From assembly GCA_011947345.1 (NCBI GenBank), contig JAAVTG010000607.1, positions 124,001 to 188,000 on the forward strand: a DNA stretch of 64,000 bases, written 5' to 3'. Positions 61,778 through 64,000 of the stretch are shown in pieces. The position numbers were made by a program, and so were the translations under genes. Position 1 is the first letter of the stretch, and every line of letters starts with the position of its first letter. Origin of the DNA: Phytophthora quininea (Eukaryota > Oomycota > Peronosporomycetes > Peronosporales > Peronosporaceae). The notes under the pieces are model-generated. The model was not told the DNA's origin. It saw nothing but the letters and a program-made list of their open reading frames with translations, and made no database searches.

Positions 61778-63181
61778 TTACACTGCCGAGGCCGGGGACT
61801 GGAGGGCCTTGTAGCTAGCGTTGGACTTGGCGAACGACTCGCGCGGGAGGGTGTTGTAGTCGTCCTTGCCCTGCATCCACGCGTAGTACTGCTCGTCCAT
61901 CTCCTCGAGCCCTTGGTCGTTGTTGAACATGCAAAAGTACGTCAACGGGAGCGAGACCACCGCGATCGCCGCGAACGTGTAGAAGGCGCCCGAGTAGCCG
62001 TAGCTCTCGTTCTCGACCCAGATCGAGAAACCGAACGAACCGATGGCGGCGCCGGCCTTACCGGCAGCACCTGAGATGCCGTTGCACGTAGCGCGAATTG
62101 GGGTCGGGAACATCTCGTTCGACAGCACGAACGTCGAGAGGTTGGGGCCGAAGTTGGAGAAGAAGAGCGTGAGTCCGAACAGGATGATGAAGACCACCGA
62201 CTGCTCCTTGAGCTTGTCCCAGAAGATGGCGAGCACCAGGAACAGGATCGTCATGATCACGAAGCCCTGCATCTGGATGGCCTTCCGGCCGATGCGGTTG
62301 ACAAAGTAGACGCCCACGTAGTAGCCGGGCAACGACATAAGCGCGATGAAGACGTTCTCGGTCGTGACGACCTGGAGCGACGGATCCGACACGCCCACCA
62401 CCGTCAAAATACTGGCGGAGAAGAGGTTCTGCGCGTAGAAGACTATGTCGAACAGGAACCACGTGCCGGCCGTGCCGAGCAGGCTCTTGCCGTAGTGGCG
62501 CAGGATGAACCAAAGGTTGGGCGACTTGGTCACTTCCATCGCTTGCCGACGCTCCTCGACAGCTCGGAAGGCGTCAGTCTCCTTGGCGGTGATACGGAAG
62601 TAGCACACGATCACGGCGGGGATCACGCCGAGGCCGAACAGCATGCGCCACACAATCTCCAGTCGCTCGGGGTCGTTCACCTTGTCGTTGGCCAGAGCCT
62701 CCACGAGCAGGTTGCCGAGCAAAGCCGCCGTCAGCGAACCCACACCTTGCAGCGAGAACGTCAACGACACTCGCGTGTTGCGTTCCGCCACCGTCGAAGC
62801 GTCCTCAGCCGTCGACGACGCAGCAAGCGGATATTCACCACCGATTCCGATGCCCAACACGAACCGAGCGACAGCCAGGAACCAAAGCGTGCCCTTGCCG
62901 GACCCGCCGTACGCAACAGTGCACAGCACACCGCCGAAGATCAGCAGGAAACAGGTCGCGATCATGTTGACGCGGCGACCGAAGATGTCGCCGAGGTAGC
63001 CGAAAAGCAGTTGGCCGAACACGGCGCCGATGAGTACGGCAGCCGACACGGTCGATTTCATGCTGGAGGTGTACACGTCCTCGCCGTACTGCTCCGTGAG
63101 CACGACGTTGATAACGTTCATCACGAACAGATAGTAGGCATCGTTGAAGAAGCCGACGCCGCGGACGAAAAACGAGTTCAT
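61778..63181 (-). CDS. Phosphate:H+ symporter copy 2 (PHS-type MFS), intact
   Basis: 467 aa from ATG 63181 (MNSFFVRGVGFFNDAYYLF). An in-frame upstream extension to 63346 is rejected because a core promoter lies at 63235-63250, between the two starts. Twelve membrane segments; MFS motif A FGYLGDIFGRRVN; TM4 signature GIGGEYPLAASSTAEDAS; FLFDIVFYAQNLFSASIL; NRIGRK in the second half; PTPIRATCNGISGAAGKAG; cytosolic tail ending QSPASAV. These features identify the PHO84/Pht1 (PHS) group, which imports inorganic phosphate with protons. The TM4 motif has Glu where the fungal and plant proteins usually have Asp (GGDYPLS). Paralogue of 35832-37226, on the opposite strand about 25 kb away. Confidence 0.85.
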   Translation of the reverse strand: MNSFFVRGVGFFNDAYYLFVMNVINVVLTEQYGEDVYTSSMKSTVSAAVLIGAVFGQLLFGYLGDIFGRRVNMIATCFLLIFGGVLCTVAYGGSGKGTLWFLAVARFVLGIGIGGEYPLAASSTAEDASTVAERNTRVSLTFSLQGVGSLTAALLGNLLVEALANDKVNDPERLEIVWRMLFGLGVIPAVIVCYFRITAKETDAFRAVEERRQAMEVTKSPNLWFILRHYGKSLLGTAGTWFLFDIVFYAQNLFSASILTVVGVSDPSLQVVTTENVFIALMSLPGYYVGVYFVNRIGRKAIQMQGFVIMTILFLVLAIFWDKLKEQSVVFIILFGLTLFFSNFGPNLSTFVLSNEMFPTPIRATCNGISGAAGKAGAAIGSFGFSIWVENESYGYSGAFYTFAAIAVVSLPLTYFCMFNNDQGLEEMDEQYYAWMQGKDDYNTLPRESFAKSNASYKALQSPASAV

Positions 63182-63234
63182 CTTGCCAGTCGATACCTTG
63201 ACGGTTGATCCGTTGGGCTTTCGGGTCTGTCGAA

Positions 63235-63250
63235 CGAAATTCCGGAATGC
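63235..63250 (-). promoter_or_regulatory. Core promoter of phosphate transporter copy 2
   Basis: On the minus strand GCATTCCGGAATTTCG matches the oomycete initiator plus FPR (one mismatch in the first pyrimidine, one in the flanking element), 54-69 bases before the ATG at 63181. Confidence 0.65.
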
Positions 63251-63346
63251 GAAATGCCTGGCTGGGGAGCTTTTGAGCTCACCCCCGCGATAGACGTGCA
63301 GGTCGATCTGTTTGCTGACGCATTGCAGAGCAGCGGCCCCGCTCAC

Positions 63347-64000
63347 TGAGCACGGGCGCCAACGCAGAAACGGATTAAAAGTCCTTTATCTGCGCGAGGG
63401 TAGTGGATAAAGTCAAACAAAAACTGGGGATCTTTTCATGCATACAAAGGGAAGAGTTCGTTTACATGTTCTGTTGCTTGAAGGTCGACGGCACTCGCCG
63501 GTTTTCGTGTTTCAACGCGTCACTACGAGCTCGGTTGTTGTCGGTGTCGAGGAAATGAAACACGGCGCTATCGACGATTAAAATCGGATCGCAGGTCCTC
63601 TGTCCGGCTCTGCCTTTAGTCGGTCGCGACAAGCTTAAGTGCTGCACAAATACAAAAGCCGAAAGACGATCCGGAGGTATCCTATGAGACAGCAGTCGAG
63701 GGGAACCGTACACGTGCTCAGCCAGTCCTTGGCCGTGTGTACAAAGAGTTTGGGAACTTCACCTGATGGTGTTTCCACAACTGGAAAAACCGTGTGCCAA
63801 GGATGGACGTCCTTCATTGTAGGCAGCAATGTCTTTTGCTTCGTCCTGGAACGGGTGCCCGGTAGAGCGGCACTACCCACGACGCTCACGAGCAGTGCTC
63901 AAGGTCAACAGTGAGGTCACGGACTGATGCGGGCGGGAAACAAGCGTGGATACCGGCCCCCTGGCTCAGCCATCATCACGGAGATTCTTCTTTTCGTCGG
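63347..64000. other. Unassigned right end of the window
   Basis: No gene that I can support. Short open frames on both strands (for example 63639-63914) show no family features. Confidence 0.4.

Noticed and set aside
63182..63346. Upstream in-frame extension of phosphate transporter copy 2 (55 extra residues)
   Set aside because: A core promoter lies at 63235-63250, the paralogue starts at the equivalent of 63181, and the extension has no membrane or targeting pattern.
1..64000. tRNA, rRNA or riboswitch genes
   Set aside because: I saw no cloverleaf with a GTTCRANNC arm, no rRNA-like conserved stretch and no riboswitch pattern. A scan with tRNAscan or Infernal was not possible here.
1..64000. 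RXLR or Crinkler effector genes, expected in Phytophthora accessory regions
   Set aside because: I looked for a signal peptide followed by RXLR-EER or LXLFLAK within the first 60-80 residues of each open frame and found none.

Overview
This window comes from an oomycete nuclear genome, most likely Phytophthora or a close relative. It is moderately GC-rich, genes lie on both strands at short spacing, and introns are 49-65 nt GT-AG. Several genes have the oomycete initiator plus flanking core promoter (consensus GCTCATTYYNCAWTTT) 40-75 bases before the ATG. The gene content also fits: ABCB exporter arrays, START/FYVE-like zinc proteins, ankyrin proteins, Helitron and Mutator-like remnants and a Fanzor-type gene.

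Layout. 1-1.2 kb: a broken coiled-coil gene. 1.5-4.5 kb and 8.5-9.7 kb: four copies of one three-exon family (N-terminal domain, coiled coil, C1q/TNF-like C-terminal domain), all disrupted, flanking a gene for Integrator subunit 2 (4.6-8.4 kb). 9.9-11.9 kb: a decayed ankyrin-repeat gene. 12.0-12.75 kb: a Mutator-like transposase fragment. 12.75-34.7 kb: five full-size ABCB (P-glycoprotein-like) genes, A and B head-to-head as an inverted pair, C, D and E in tandem. D and E are open throughout; A, B and C carry small frameshifts. 35-38.6 kb: a frameshifted phosphate transporter between a fragment and a near-complete copy of a START + FYVE-like gene. 39.3-41.1 kb: a membrane-anchored glycosyltransferase. 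41.5-46.8 kb: unknown decayed coding sequence, a proline-rich ORF, a decayed Fanzor-type (TnpB-like) nuclease and a protein with three C-x5-C-x12-H-x2-C-x2-H repeats. 46.9-52.9 kb: a small ORF and a degenerate autonomous Helitron (HUH Rep + PIF1-like helicase). 53.2-54.3 kb: a five- to six-exon AWS/SET/post-SET methyltransferase. 54.7-64 kb: unknown gene, nitronate monooxygenase, RS-rich protein, a broken gene, a mitochondrial protein and a second, intact phosphate transporter.

Two themes dominate. First, the ABC genes are mosaics: nucleotide-binding domains are identical or nearly identical DNA within each subgroup while membrane domains differ, which is the expected trace of recurrent gene conversion that leaves substrate-facing parts free to diverge. 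Second, about fifteen reading-frame breaks are each explained by one missing base in a homopolymer, almost never by an extra base. That bias is typical of uncorrected long-read consensus, so many apparent pseudogenes (INTS2, NMO, ABC A/B, phosphate transporter 1, START-FYVE) may be intact in the organism. The Fanzor gene, the ankyrin gene and two C1q-like copies also carry in-frame stop codons, so those look like true decay.
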